Assembly: GCF_945915435.1 (NCBI RefSeq)
Contig: NZ_CAMEFG010000023.1
Location: 1 to 58,226 of the forward strand
DNA from: an uncultured Paracoccus sp.
GTDB lineage: Bacteria > Pseudomonadota > Alphaproteobacteria > Rhodobacterales > Rhodobacteraceae
Direction: 5' to 3'
DNA length: 58,226 nucleotides
Of the stretch, positions 24,413 to 32,447 are shown one piece after another (the first letter of the stretch is position 1; each line of letters opens with the position of its first letter). Under the pieces are notes generated by a model. It ran no database searches and had not been told where the DNA came from. It saw nothing but the letters and a program-made list of their open reading frames with translations. The position numbers and the translations under genes are program-made.

Positions 24413-26833
24413 TCACGCCTTCAGGGCCGCCCCGGCCTTGCGGAAATCCTGCCACGGATCGGCTTGCGCCAGCCGGGCGGGCGCGTTCGTCACCGTGAAA
24501 TGGGCCGGGCCGACGGCGGGGTCCAGTTCCTCCCATGCCAGCGGCATCGACACCGCCGCGCCGGGACGGGCGCGGGGCGACCAGGGGGCCACCGCCGTCG
24601 CGCCGCGCTGGTTGCGCAGCCAGTCGATCAGGATCCTGCCCCGCCGCTTGGCCTTGGCGACGGTCGAGACGTAAAGCCGGGGGCTGTCCTTTGCCATGTC
24701 CTCGGCCACAGACTTGGCGAATGCCTTGACCGTCGGCCAGCCCGCCTTGGGCTTCAGCGGCGCGACGACATGCAGCCCCTTGCCGCCCGAGGTCTTGACG
24801 AAAGCCGCCAGCCCCGCATCCTCAAGCCGCTGCCGCACCTCTTGCGCGGCCTCGATCACCGCCGTCCATTCGACGCCCTCGCCGGGATCGAGGTCCATCG
24901 TGATCAGGTCGGGACGCTCCCAATCCGCCACCGCCGCGCCCCAGGGGTGGATCTCCAGCGCGGCGGATTGCACCAGCCCCATCAGCCCGTCCAGGTCCTC
25001 GATGGAAATCAGCGGCTCGCCCTGCTTGTCCTTTGGGTCGCGGATCGGGACGATATGCCTGCTCATGCCCTTCCAGACGTGTTTCTGGAAGAATCTCGGC
25101 CCGGTGATGCCCGTGGGGCAGCGCAGCAGCGCCAGCGGACGGCCCACGATGAAGGGCGCGATCCGGGGCAAGATCCCGGCATGGTAATCGGCCAGCCCTT
25201 CCTTGGTGATCCCTTCGTCCGGCCAATAGAGGCGGTCGGGATGGGTCAGCGCGACGCGGCGGCGCGGCGGACGGGGCGCAGAGGCCGCGCTTTCGCGGAT
25301 GATTTCCTTGGCGGGCTTGTCCTCGCGCAGGCCGCGGAACGAGGCATGGCGCAGGTTGCCGTCGGCGGTCCAGGCGCGGAACTCGACCTCGGCCACCAGT
25401 TCGGGGCGGGTATAGCGGACCTTGCGCGCCTGCGTCCCGCTCAGCGGCTGCGCGAAGGGGCTGGCCTTCTGGCGCAACGCCTCCAGCCGGGCGAACAGGT
25501 CCCTTGCCACATCCGCCGTAAAGCCGGTGCCGACGCGGCCCACATGTTCCAGCGCGCCGTCCCGATGGACGCCCAGCACCAGCGAGCCGATGGCGCCCTC
25601 GGTCACGGTCGAGGGCACATAGCCCCCCACCACGAATTCCTGCCGGGCCGAGCATTTCGACTTGATCCATGACCTGCCCCGTCCCGAACGATAGGGCGCA
25701 TCGGCGCGTTTCGAGACGATCCCCTCGAGCGCAAGGCGGCAGGCATGGCGCAGGACCAGCGCGCCGCTTTCGGGGAAATGGCCGCTGTAGCGCAGCGGGC
25801 CGGATGCCGGGGCCAGCAGGTTTTCCAGCATCGCCTTGCGCTGCGTCAGCGGCAGGGCGCGCAGATCGTATCCGTCCAGATGAAGCAGGTCGAACAGGTA
25901 AAACACGAATCGGTCGTCGCGCCCCGCGCTCAGGTCCGCCTGAAGCGCCGAGAAATCCGAGGCGCCGTTGCCGCTTTCGACCACCAGTTCCCCGTCCAGG
26001 AGCGCGGTCCGGACCGGCAGGGCGCGCAGGGCATCGACCACGGCGGCGCCGAACCTGTCGGTCCAGTCCTGCCCGCTGCGGGTCAGAAGCCGTGCCTTAC
26101 CCCCCTCGATCCGGGCTTGCAGGCGGTAGCCGTCGAACTTGACCTCGTGCAGCCATTCCTGACCCGCAGGCGGTGCGGCGCGCAGGCTGGCCAAGGCGGG
26201 GGCCACGAAATCCGGCAGCGCGGCCTTCCTGCCGCGCGGTTTCGCGGCGGCCTTCTTGCCCGCCTTGCCCGGCGCAAGATCGCCGACCCCTTGCCCGCTG
26301 ATTACCGATTCGGGCCGTTCCTCAAGGATATCGGGATCGCCCTTGCCGCGGGCAAACGCATCATCGCCCTTGATCAGCAGCCAGTTCTCGCGCTTCTCGC
26401 CGGGTTTGCCCTGCATCCGCACCAGATGCCAGCGGCCAGACAGCTTTTCGCCCTTCAGCTCGAATTCCAGATGCCCCTTGGCATAGCCGCGCGCCGGATC
26501 ACCGGTCGGAACCCATGAGCCGCGATCCCAGACGATCACCGCACCCGCGCCATATTGGCCCTTGGGGATGGTGCCCTCGAAGCCGCCATAGCTTAGCGGG
26601 TGGTCCTCGACATGGACGGCAAGGCGCTTGTCGCCGGGAACCAGGCTGGGACCGCGCGTCACCGCCCAGCTTTTCAGCACGCCCTCCATTTCCAGCCGCA
26701 GGTCGTAATGCAGCCGCGTCGCGGCGTGTTTCTGGATGACGAAGGAATTGCCCGCCTTGCGCGACTTGCGGCCCTTGGGTTCCGAGGTGGCGCTGAAATC
26801 GCGCTTGCGGCGATAGGTTTCCAGCGTCGCCAT
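24413..26833 (-). CDS. ligD: LigD, multifunctional ATP-dependent DNA ligase
   Basis: Three-domain repair enzyme (806 aa) in the order phosphoesterase, ligase, polymerase. The phosphoesterase domain (about 1-190) shows FVIQKHAATRLHYDLRLE and GGFEGTIPKGQYGAG. The ligase domain carries the adenylated lysine K232 in EVKFDGYR plus SKRADAPYRSGR and WIKSKC. The primase-like polymerase domain (from about 530) shows HPDRLYWPDEGITK, TMDLDPGEG and KTSGGKGLHV. It is directly followed upstream by a ku gene on the same strand and faces another. Confidence 0.95.
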   Translation of the reverse strand: MATLETYRRKRDFSATSEPKGRKSRKAGNSFVIQKHAATRLHYDLRLEMEGVLKSWAVTRGPSLVPGDKRLAVHVEDHPLSYGGFEGTIPKGQYGAGAVIVWDRGSWVPTGDPARGYAKGHLEFELKGEKLSGRWHLVRMQGKPGEKRENWLLIKGDDAFARGKGDPDILEERPESVISGQGVGDLAPGKAGKKAAAKPRGRKAALPDFVAPALASLRAAPPAGQEWLHEVKFDGYRLQARIEGGKARLLTRSGQDWTDRFGAAVVDALRALPVRTALLDGELVVESGNGASDFSALQADLSAGRDDRFVFYLFDLLHLDGYDLRALPLTQRKAMLENLLAPASGPLRYSGHFPESGALVLRHACRLALEGIVSKRADAPYRSGRGRSWIKSKCSARQEFVVGGYVPSTVTEGAIGSLVLGVHRDGALEHVGRVGTGFTADVARDLFARLEALRQKASPFAQPLSGTQARKVRYTRPELVAEVEFRAWTADGNLRHASFRGLREDKPAKEIIRESAASAPRPPRRRVALTHPDRLYWPDEGITKEGLADYHAGILPRIAPFIVGRPLALLRCPTGITGPRFFQKHVWKGMSRHIVPIRDPKDKQGEPLISIEDLDGLMGLVQSAALEIHPWGAAVADWERPDLITMDLDPGEGVEWTAVIEAAQEVRQRLEDAGLAAFVKTSGGKGLHVVAPLKPKAGWPTVKAFAKSVAEDMAKDSPRLYVSTVAKAKRRGRILIDWLRNQRGATAVAPWSPRARPGAAVSMPLAWEELDPAVGPAHFTVTNAPARLAQADPWQDFRKAGAALKA

Positions 26834-26834
26834 C

Positions 26835-27671
26835 TCAGCCCGCCTTCTTGCGGCTGGCCGCCGGTTTCGCCTTCGCCGCCCGCTTGCGCGGCTTCCTGTC
26901 CAGCCCCGCGCTTTCGCGCAGCGCCTCCATCAGATCGACCACCTTTTCGCGCCTGCGGGCCTTGGGCGGGGCGATTTTGCGGCCCTCCATCTTGGCCTTG
27001 ACCAGATCGGCCAGCGCAGCGTCATAGCGGTCGTCGAAGGCGCCGGGATCGAATTCGCCCATCTTGGTCTCGATGATATGGCGGGCCAGGTCCAGCATCT
27101 CGCCCTTGATCTTCAGATCGGGAATGTCGTCGAAGGCCGAGGCCGAGGACCGGACCTCATGTTCGAAATTCAGCGTATCAGCGATCAGCCCGTCGCCATG
27201 CGCGCGGATCAGCACCGTCCGAAGGCGCCTGAACAGCACGGTCCGCGCCAGCGCCGCGACCTGGCGCGCGCGCATCCCCTCGCGGATCAGGGCAAAGGCT
27301 TCGCCTGCGCTGCGGTCGGCGGGGGCAAGGTAATAGGGCTTGTCGAAATAGACGGTATCGATATCGCCGCAACCGATGAAGGCTTCGACCGCCAGCACCT
27401 TGTCGCTGTCGGGCACCGCCGCCGCGATCTCGTCGGGTTCCAGCAGCACATATTCGCCCGGCGCGGTCTCGTATCCCTTGACCTGATCGTCGCGGGCAAC
27501 GGGCTTGCCGGTCTCGCTGTCCACGAACAGGCGGCGCACCCGATGGCCGGTCTTGCGGTTCAGCGTGTGAAAGGCGATCCGATCCGAGGTCGAGGCGGCA
27601 GTGTAAAGCGCAACCGGACAACCGACCTCGCCGATCTTCAGAACCCCTTTCCAATTCGCCCTCGGTGCCAC
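26835..27671 (-). CDS. ku: Ku-family DNA end-binding protein, copy 2
   Basis: The 278-residue Ku protein has core motifs RANWKGVLKIGEVGCPV, FHTLNRKTGHRVRRLFVD and a long Lys/Arg/Ala-rich C-terminal tail (ending KPAASRKKAG) after VVDLMEALRES. Such lysine-rich tails bind DNA without ends. It precedes ligD by one base on the same strand, so the two are coupled. With the gene at 23615 it brackets ligD. Confidence 0.93.
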   Translation of the reverse strand: MAPRANWKGVLKIGEVGCPVALYTAASTSDRIAFHTLNRKTGHRVRRLFVDSETGKPVARDDQVKGYETAPGEYVLLEPDEIAAAVPDSDKVLAVEAFIGCGDIDTVYFDKPYYLAPADRSAGEAFALIREGMRARQVAALARTVLFRRLRTVLIRAHGDGLIADTLNFEHEVRSSASAFDDIPDLKIKGEMLDLARHIIETKMGEFDPGAFDDRYDAALADLVKAKMEGRKIAPPKARRREKVVDLMEALRESAGLDRKPRKRAAKAKPAASRKKAG

Positions 27672-27691
27672 GCCCGCCTCCCTCTCCGGTC

Positions 27692-28285
27692 TCAGGGTGA
27701 ACCGGCAACTGCAGGGATTGTTCCGGCGCGGCGGGGATCGAAGCGGTCGATGCGGTAACGCCCCCGGTCCTCGGTCGCGGGCGGGCCGAGGGTTTGGGCC
27801 AGCAATGCGACGGCTTCGGGACCGTCCAGCGGTTCATCCGTGGGGCCGGTCCAGTTGACGGCCAGGATGGGACCAGTCGCATCGGCCAGCAGCCATTCGC
27901 CCAGTTCGCGGATGTCGGCGGGCGTCAGGAAATACAGCACCTCGGACAGCAGCACCAGATCGGGCCGCATATCTGGCAGATCCTGCGGGGCCGTGCCCGG
28001 CACGACCCTTGCCTGCGCGAAACCCGACAGCGCCGTCCGGGCCAGTGCGGCGGCTGCCGGGATACATTCCATCGCCACCAGCGAACGGCAGCGCGGGGCC
28101 AGCCTGCGCGCCAGCGTGCCGTTGCCGCAGCCTATTTCCAGCGCGGCATCGAACGGACCCGCGCCGATGGCGGCAAGGGTGGCGTCATATTTCCCGGCCT
28201 CGTAGCGGCTGGAGCGATGGTCCCAGGGATCGTCGCTGGCGGCATAAAGTCGCGACAGGTGGTTCAGGACATCCCTACGCGGCAA
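27692..28285 (-). CDS. NodS-like SAM-dependent methyltransferase
   Basis: The 197-residue protein has the motif I ALEIGCGNGTLAR, an acidic post-motif (VAMECIPAAAALAR) and motif IV DLVLLSEVLYFL, as in the NodS family of N-methyltransferases. No ATG fits; TTG at 28285 has GGAG seven bases upstream and overlaps the preceding deacetylase by 11 bases, so it is the best start. It is last in a four-gene operon. NodS methylates a deacetylated amino sugar, which fits a deacetylase just upstream, but the substrate here is unknown. Confidence 0.78.
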   Translation of the reverse strand: MPRRDVLNHLSRLYAASDDPWDHRSSRYEAGKYDATLAAIGAGPFDAALEIGCGNGTLARRLAPRCRSLVAMECIPAAAALARTALSGFAQARVVPGTAPQDLPDMRPDLVLLSEVLYFLTPADIRELGEWLLADATGPILAVNWTGPTDEPLDGPEAVALLAQTLGPPATEDRGRYRIDRFDPRRAGTIPAVAGSP

Positions 28286-28964
28286 TGACGATCTCCGGAT
28301 GGTCGAGGAAATGCGCCTGCCGCCAGTCCTCCATGACGAAGCCGCCTGCATCGTCGTCGATCAGCGCGCTCATCTGGGTGCGGTGGCAGGCCAGCGCGCG
28401 GGCCTTGGCGGCGCGCGCGGCAGCCGAGGCACGGATCAGGCGCACGGGCGCGGGCCGGTCGCCGAAGCGGCCCCAGATCGGATAGAAGGCCAGCGCGATA
28501 TCGGGGCGATGCGCCGAGACATGCCGGGCCAGCCGCGCCACGTTTTCATGGTCCACATGCGGATCGCCTGCCCAGCTTGCCAGAACCAGCGCGCGATCCG
28601 GCAGCAGGGCGCAGACATGGCGGGCGCTCTCTGCATCCGACGGCGCGGCGCCATCGGGATGGCCCAGCCAGTCGATCCGCGCCCGCGGGGCAAGGATCGC
28701 CATCGCGCGGCGCAGTTCGCCTCGCCGTTCCGCTGCCAGCCGCGGCGCTGGCCATCGGCGCGAATGCGGGTGCGAGCGGCTGCCGTCAGTGACGCAGATG
28801 ACCTGGCAGCGGCTGCCCCGCGCGGCGGCGTCGAACAGCAGCGCCCCGCAACCCAGCGTCTCGTCATCGGGATGGGGGGCCAGCACGGCCAGCGGACGCC
28901 CGCCCAGCAATGTCTCGACCGAGACGCGCGGCGCGTGGACCACGGCGTCCAGAAACCCACTCAT
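28275..28964 (-). CDS. PIG-L/LmbE-family deacetylase
   Basis: The 229-residue zinc-dependent N-deacetylase carries LAPHPDDETLGCG near residue 30 and the second zinc motif GDPHVDHENV. Members remove acetyl groups from N-acetylglucosamine-type sugars in glycolipids, mycothiol or antibiotics. It overlaps the acyl-CoA-dehydrogenase-like gene by four bases and the methyltransferase by eleven. The chemistry is confident, the substrate is not known. Confidence 0.87.
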   Translation of the reverse strand: MSGFLDAVVHAPRVSVETLLGGRPLAVLAPHPDDETLGCGALLFDAAARGSRCQVICVTDGSRSHPHSRRWPAPRLAAERRGELRRAMAILAPRARIDWLGHPDGAAPSDAESARHVCALLPDRALVLASWAGDPHVDHENVARLARHVSAHRPDIALAFYPIWGRFGDRPAPVRLIRASAAARAAKARALACHRTQMSALIDDDAGGFVMEDWRQAHFLDHPEIVIAA

Positions 28965-29992
28965 CCGATCCACCTCTGCCGCAGGTCGGGATCGGCAAGG
29001 ATGCGGCCAAGCGCGCCCATCATCAGCCCGTCCGGGTTCGCCTGCCGCAGATAGAGGCTCAGGTCGCGCCGGATCCGGTCCGCAGGGTGGGCCGTCGCGA
29101 AAGAGGCCGCGCCAAGCGCCTGATCCACCGCCGCCATCAGCGTCGCGGCCTCGTCGGTGGTTCTCAGACGGGCAAGAATGGCGGCCTCGGCATCCGCCGC
29201 CGTGGCCTCGGGACGCTCGACGGCGCGGGCGGCCTGTTCCAGCCACAGCCGCGCGGTTTCGCAGGCGCCGACCATCCGGTGCAGCCGCGCCGCCTGCAAG
29301 GGCGCATCCGCCTGCCCGCGGGCCTGCAACTGATCGGCGGCGATGGCGGTCAGCGCCCGCATCGCACCAAGCTGCACCGCACCGTAGCGCCAGACGCCGC
29401 CGTGAAAATGCGGCTCGGCCAGCCAGGCGTCGGGCGGTCCCAGCGGGACGGCATCGGCCAGCGCCAGCCCGTCCAGATCGCACCGCCCCGAGGCCGTGGC
29501 CTTCATCCCCGACACCTGCCATTCCTGCGGGAACAGCCTGCCTTGCAACTGCGCGCGGCTGAACAGCAGAAGGCGCAGCCCGTCCGCATCCCTGGCCGTG
29601 ACGATGATCCGGTCCAGCACGTCGGCGCCGCTGGCGAACAGCTTCTGCCCGCGCAGGATGCCGTTCTCGATCCGCACCGGATCGCGCCCATCCGCGCCCC
29701 AGATGCCATGAAGCAGCCCCTGCCCTTCCAGCGGCCCGCCATGCAGGCGCAGCAGCTTGACCGCGTTCACATGACCCTCGAAAATGCGGCCCGCCGACAG
29801 GCTCGCACGACCGACGGTCTGCAAGGCGTCCAGCAGCGCCAGCGGGTCGGGCGGATGATGGGCCAGCCATGCGCAGGCCTCCAGCAACCCGCTTTCGCGC
29901 AGGGCCGCGGCCAGCGCGGGGCCGGACGGGCCGTCCTCGCCACCCTGCGGGGCGCGGGCGATCAGCGCGGCGGCACGCGCCGCAGGGGTCAC
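28961..29992 (-). CDS. Acyl-CoA dehydrogenase-like flavoprotein
   Basis: The 343-residue protein resembles the acyl-CoA dehydrogenase fold, somewhat short for the family. Visible parts are a middle beta-domain (LRGQKLFASGADVLDRIIVTA, SGMKATASGRCDLDGL) and a helical C-terminal domain rich in Ala and Arg. The usual catalytic Glu is not obvious by eye. It sits between the glycosyltransferase and deacetylase genes with ATGA overlaps on both sides, so its job belongs to that pathway rather than to beta-oxidation. Confidence 0.7.
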   Translation of the reverse strand: MTPAARAAALIARAPQGGEDGPSGPALAAALRESGLLEACAWLAHHPPDPLALLDALQTVGRASLSAGRIFEGHVNAVKLLRLHGGPLEGQGLLHGIWGADGRDPVRIENGILRGQKLFASGADVLDRIIVTARDADGLRLLLFSRAQLQGRLFPQEWQVSGMKATASGRCDLDGLALADAVPLGPPDAWLAEPHFHGGVWRYGAVQLGAMRALTAIAADQLQARGQADAPLQAARLHRMVGACETARLWLEQAARAVERPEATAADAEAAILARLRTTDEAATLMAAVDQALGAASFATAHPADRIRRDLSLYLRQANPDGLMMGALGRILADPDLRQRWIG

Positions 29993-31023
29993 GATACCGC
30001 CCTCATCCGGGCGCCCTGCGTCCAGCGCGCGAAATCGGGGCGAACCGTCAGCCGGACGAAACGCTCCAGTTCAGGCAGATCCCGTTCAAGATCCGAGGCG
30101 CGCAGCCGCAGCCCCCATATCCGCCCGCGATCCGGGTAACGGTCGCGGTGCCCCGCCATCACCCGCGCCCACAGGTGGCGCAGCATCGCAAGCGGCAACA
30201 TCGCCTGGTCGGCCAAGGGATCGCCCTCGCACATCCGCTGCCGCAGACATTCGGCCATGCCGCCCTGCGCCCGCCCATGCAGCCGGGCCGAGACCCGCGC
30301 CCGCATGTCCCCGGCGTAGCGAACCGTCAAGCCATGCCGCTCGGCCCGATGGACCAATGCCCGGTCCTCGCTGGAATCCACGGCTGGCCACCCGCCGATA
30401 AGGCGCCACGCATCCGCGCGGATGGCCAGCGAGGCACCGGATTCCATGTAATGCGGGCGCGGCCCCCCAACCGGCTGCCGCCCCGCCATCCGGTCGAGAC
30501 AATGGCGGATCTCGTGGACAAGCGCGCCATAAGCGCCTTCGACCCGCGCGATCCTTGCGCCCGAAGCGGTCGCCAGAACGCGATCCACCCGCGCGCTGAT
30601 GGTGCCGCAGACCAGATCGGCCCCGCCCGCCACCTCGCGCAGGGCGGCGGCAATCCAGCCGGGACGGGGAACGGCATCGCCATCGGTCGTCAGCAGCAAG
30701 GCCCCGTCCCGCGCCGCAAGTTCCATCGCCACGCGGCGGGCACGCCCCGCGCTGGCGCGACCGTCGGGAAAGACGGTCTCATGCACCTCGACGGGCAGCA
30801 AGGGGCATGACAGCGCCCGCGCGACGCGAGCCGTCCGGTCGGTGCAGTTATTGGCCAGAACCACCGCCGCGACCGGCAGGTGACAGCGCGAGGCGGCGAT
30901 CGTCAGCGCCCTCAGCAGGCTTGCGATGCGCACGGCTTCGTCCCTGACGGGGATCGCGATGACGACGCGGCTGACCGGCGGGCTGACAGGATGGTGCCGC
31001 AGATATATACAAGAACCGTCCAT
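29989..31023 (-). CDS. Family 2 glycosyltransferase
   Basis: The 344-residue GT-A protein shows VVIAIPVRDEAVRIASLLRA at the start, ANNCTDRT, and the metal-binding TTDGDAVPRPGW. EDRALVHRAERHG follows later as the ED-type catalytic region. No strong membrane helix is seen. ATG 31023 has GAGGGG six bases upstream; the TTG just before it is not needed. It opens the four-gene operon with acyl-CoA-dehydrogenase-like, PIG-L and NodS-like genes. Confidence 0.84.
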   Translation of the reverse strand: MDGSCIYLRHHPVSPPVSRVVIAIPVRDEAVRIASLLRALTIAASRCHLPVAAVVLANNCTDRTARVARALSCPLLPVEVHETVFPDGRASAGRARRVAMELAARDGALLLTTDGDAVPRPGWIAAALREVAGGADLVCGTISARVDRVLATASGARIARVEGAYGALVHEIRHCLDRMAGRQPVGGPRPHYMESGASLAIRADAWRLIGGWPAVDSSEDRALVHRAERHGLTVRYAGDMRARVSARLHGRAQGGMAECLRQRMCEGDPLADQAMLPLAMLRHLWARVMAGHRDRYPDRGRIWGLRLRASDLERDLPELERFVRLTVRPDFARWTQGARMRAVS

Positions 31024-31222
31024 CAAAGCCCCCTCGCTGTTCTGTTCCGGGAAACGACCGCTTCACGGCTTTCGTTCCCTCGTATCCGAAAACCAGCGGG
31101 GCCTTGTCGCGGACGAGGGGCGCGAATGCCGCCCGATCCCGCGACGTCTCGCACCCCGAACATTGCCGCCATGATCCGACATCCCCGGCATGGCCCTATA
31201 TGAACTGATACGGTGGCTGCCC

Positions 31223-31345
31223 CTACCCATTCCGGGGCTTGCGCGGCCCCATCGGGACCTCGGTCGCCCCCATATGTTCAAGGCCGAGGCCATCCATCGA
31301 CGCGGGTCCTGGCGGAACTTCGAGGCCGTCGAATTGCTCGGTCAT
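31223..31345 (-). CDS. Possible 40-residue ORF downstream of the FabD-like gene
   Basis: ATG at 31345 with GAGGG eight bases upstream opens a 40-codon frame ending TAG. The peptide is rich in Gly, Pro and Met and has no signal peptide. It starts 24 bases after the FabD-like stop on the same strand. I do not recognise it. It may be chance: the remainder of 31024-31369 shows no gene on either strand. Confidence 0.25.
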   Translation of the reverse strand: MTEQFDGLEVPPGPASMDGLGLEHMGATEVPMGPRKPRNG

Positions 31346-31369
31346 GGCGGTGACCCTCGCCCGACGCCG

Positions 31370-32404
31370 CTATGCGCCCACCACGCCGCCACGTTGTTCT
31401 GCCATTCCCATCGAGATGAGCAGTCCCGTTTCGTCCTGCACCGCGCGAAACGCCTCTTTGCCATCCATTCCGCGCCAGTTCGCAAGGATGAGCGATTGCG
31501 CAACAGCGCCGCCCAGCGTGGTGCCGGGGCCGGTCACGATGAACAGGTCGGGCGCGAATTCCTGCGCCGCGACGGTGATCGCGCGCGTGAAACCGTAGGT
31601 TTCGACGACCTGCGCACCCAGCGTATAATCCCAAAGCGCCAGCAGATCCGTCGATCCGGGCCACCAGATCGTCCCGCGCCCGTCGATCATCGGCAGCCTT
31701 GGCTGCACGAACATATCGCCACCCAGCACCGCCCGGCCCTGTTCGGCGACCGGGGCCTGCATCGGCGTGTGAAAGGCCGCGTGATTGCCCAGACGCATGG
31801 GGAAACGGCCTTGCACAGGCTGGACCGAGGCTTCGAAAGCCCTCAACCCCTGTTCGTTTCCGGCCAGAACCAGCATTCCACCGAGGTCGATCGAAAGATG
31901 AAGCTGGTGTTCCGCACGGCCATCGATCTTATCCACCAGTTCCAGCAAGACCTGCTTGCGGGTCGGGCACGGAATCCAGTCGTCGTCCATCCACGGGTAG
32001 ACCAACTGCCCGCCGATCAGCGCGTTCTGCATCAGGGTGCCCATCGTATTGGACAGCCTGAATCCATTCGATGGCGACAGCGCCCCGCCGCAGGCCAAGG
32101 CGGAATACCAGCCCATCGAATTGCCGGTAACCGCGACGACCCGGATCGCCTGGTGGTCGATGGACAGAAAATCGCCAAGCGTCGCGGCATAGATCAGACC
32201 CGAGGCATTATCACCCCGCGAATGCCTGGCCAGAGAGAGGCGCGCGGCGCCGTCGAGGTCGCTCAGCGTTTCCTGCCCGGCTTCGCGTCTTAGCGCGTCG
32301 AATTCGGCAAGCAGCGCCGCATCGGGAAAGTGCCGATGCAGATAGCCCAGCTCTCCCGCGTTATAGGTGCCCCGTCCGGGGCAGATGACCACCGCTGTCT
32401 TCAT
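31370..32404 (-). CDS. FabD-like acyltransferase domain protein
   Basis: The 344-residue protein has the malonyl-CoA:ACP acyltransferase fold. The start VICPGRGTYN resembles the F-x-GQG opening, the nucleophile elbow is GNSMGWYSAL (GHSxG with His replaced by Asn), and the catalytic His lies in NHAAFHTPM. It follows the fused E1 gene by 43 bases on the same strand. A standalone acyltransferase paired with a 2-oxoacid decarboxylating enzyme suggests an acyl-chain or side-chain transfer pathway; the acyl donor is unknown. Confidence 0.75.
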   Translation of the reverse strand: MKTAVVICPGRGTYNAGELGYLHRHFPDAALLAEFDALRREAGQETLSDLDGAARLSLARHSRGDNASGLIYAATLGDFLSIDHQAIRVVAVTGNSMGWYSALACGGALSPSNGFRLSNTMGTLMQNALIGGQLVYPWMDDDWIPCPTRKQVLLELVDKIDGRAEHQLHLSIDLGGMLVLAGNEQGLRAFEASVQPVQGRFPMRLGNHAAFHTPMQAPVAEQGRAVLGGDMFVQPRLPMIDGRGTIWWPGSTDLLALWDYTLGAQVVETYGFTRAITVAAQEFAPDLFIVTGPGTTLGGAVAQSLILANWRGMDGKEAFRAVQDETGLLISMGMAEQRGGVVGA

Positions 32405-32447
32405 GTCTTCCTTCTCATCGGAAACCTTCGCCCGCCTTGCCCGGCGC

